Part shown: in pieces, positions 63,722 to 64,000 of the stretch
Layout: each line of letters begins with the position of its first letter
Numbering within the stretch: position 1 is the stretch's first letter
NCBI GenBank assembly: GCA_902618945.1
Contig: CACNCK010000006.1
Location: 1 to 64,000, forward strand
From: an uncultured SAR86 cluster bacterium
GTDB taxonomy: Bacteria > Pseudomonadota > Gammaproteobacteria > Magnimaribacterales > Magnimaribacteraceae
Length of the DNA: 64,000 bases
Direction of reading: 5' to 3'
Program-made: the position numbers and the translations under genes
The notes under the pieces: generated by a model
What the model was told of the DNA's origin: nothing
Database searches by the model: none
The model's input: only the letters and a program-made list of their open reading frames with translations

Positions 63722-64000
63722 ATTCTTTTAAATTGTCTTATTCCCGCCAAGAAACTACCAATTGCGATCAAAAGAGCACCTAGCCAAATCCAACGGATAA
63801 AAGGTTTGATTTGAACCTTAAAAGACCAAATATTAGATTGTAAATTATCTCCAATAGATACATATAAATCTTTGAAAAGGTCTGCTTGAATTCCTGCCTC
63901 AGTTGTTATCTGGCCTGAGGGTAAATAAGTTCTTTTCTCAGTTACTATATTAGAAAGTTCCGCTCCATCATCAAAAGATACAACAGCAGATTTAGATGCG
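63718..64000 (-). CDS. ccmF: Cytochrome c-type biogenesis protein CcmF, C-terminal fragment
   Basis: Not in the ORF track because its start lies beyond the right edge. Minus-strand translation from the edge gives ...EKRTYLPSGQITTEAGIQADLFKDLYVSIGDN... and KPFIRWIWLGALLIAIGSFLAG, the characteristic CcmF C-terminus with its last membrane helix. CcmF is the haem ligase core. Stop TGA overlaps the ccmG start (ATGA). Confidence 0.93.
   Translation of the reverse strand, partial: ASKSAVVSFDDGAELSNIVTEKRTYLPSGQITTEAGIQADLFKDLYVSIGDNLQSNIWSFKVQIKPFIRWIWLGALLIAIGSFLAGIRQFKRI

Overview
The window is AT-rich bacterial DNA with very short intergenic gaps, many 1-26 nt gene overlaps and a gammaproteobacterial gene set. 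Markers include zipA beside ligA, an Hda-type DnaA homologue beside DUF2066-purM-purN-DUF3108, YqgE/AlgH, MnmC, and ccmF-ccmG-ccmH-ccmI. Together with its lipid-oxidation genes (crotonase, three acyl-CoA dehydrogenases, SCP2, two PhyH dioxygenases) this fits a streamlined low-GC marine gammaproteobacterium such as the SAR86 clade. That placement is inference; no 16S gene is present.

Layout. 1-8.5 kb: end of a crotonase, EamA exporter, xseA, M23 peptidase lipoprotein, TlpA-like thioredoxin, ArsC, sppA, then leftward hda-pgsA-DUF2066. 8.5-16 kb: purM-purN-DUF3108, dcd, dnaX-recR, recX, an iron alcohol dehydrogenase. 16-33 kb: membrane proteins, NUDIX-YqgE-SGNH, DsbD/ScsB plus a redoxin, PhyH dioxygenases, SCP2, DUF3604, pyrB, a CBS/CGL trans-sulfuration pair, a methyltransferase, glyoxalase, a secreted MsrA-thioredoxin-MsrB fusion, MAPEG. 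33.3-43.3 kb: an accessory island beside tRNA-Val. 43.5-45.8 kb: a run of tiny membrane or secreted ORFs. 45.8-64 kb: lpdA, esterase, acyl-CoA dehydrogenases, LysR, tRNA-Leu, mnmC, lipoproteins, ligA-zipA-smc, and the cytochrome c maturation genes running off the right end.

The most interesting part is the ~10 kb island. A perfect 19-bp direct repeat lies at each end (33287 and 43322), the right copy just off the 3' end of tRNA-Val(GAC), with tandem 12-bp repeats like integrase arm sites next to it; no integrase remains. The island carries a HpaII-like restriction-modification operon led by an unknown 162-aa gene, and a separate two-gene operon: a WYL-family regulator overlapping an 1108-aa TM0106-type nuclease/exonuclease/helicase. 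A motif of the form GCGTC-N5-ATGACGTCA lies exactly 23 nt before the WYL start codon and again exactly 23 nt before a downstream five-gene operon of unknown small and secreted proteins. A third, weaker copy lies in a strongly structured intergenic stretch that may encode an RNA. I infer one WYL-controlled, possibly defensive, regulon.

Other oddities: an 822-aa SMC with no recognisable hinge; mnmC whose conserved N-terminus is open for ~80 codons upstream of the first ATG with no ATG/GTG/TTG start; an A9 run at the domain III boundary of dnaX with stops at once in both other frames; and a MsrA-Trx-MsrB domain order.
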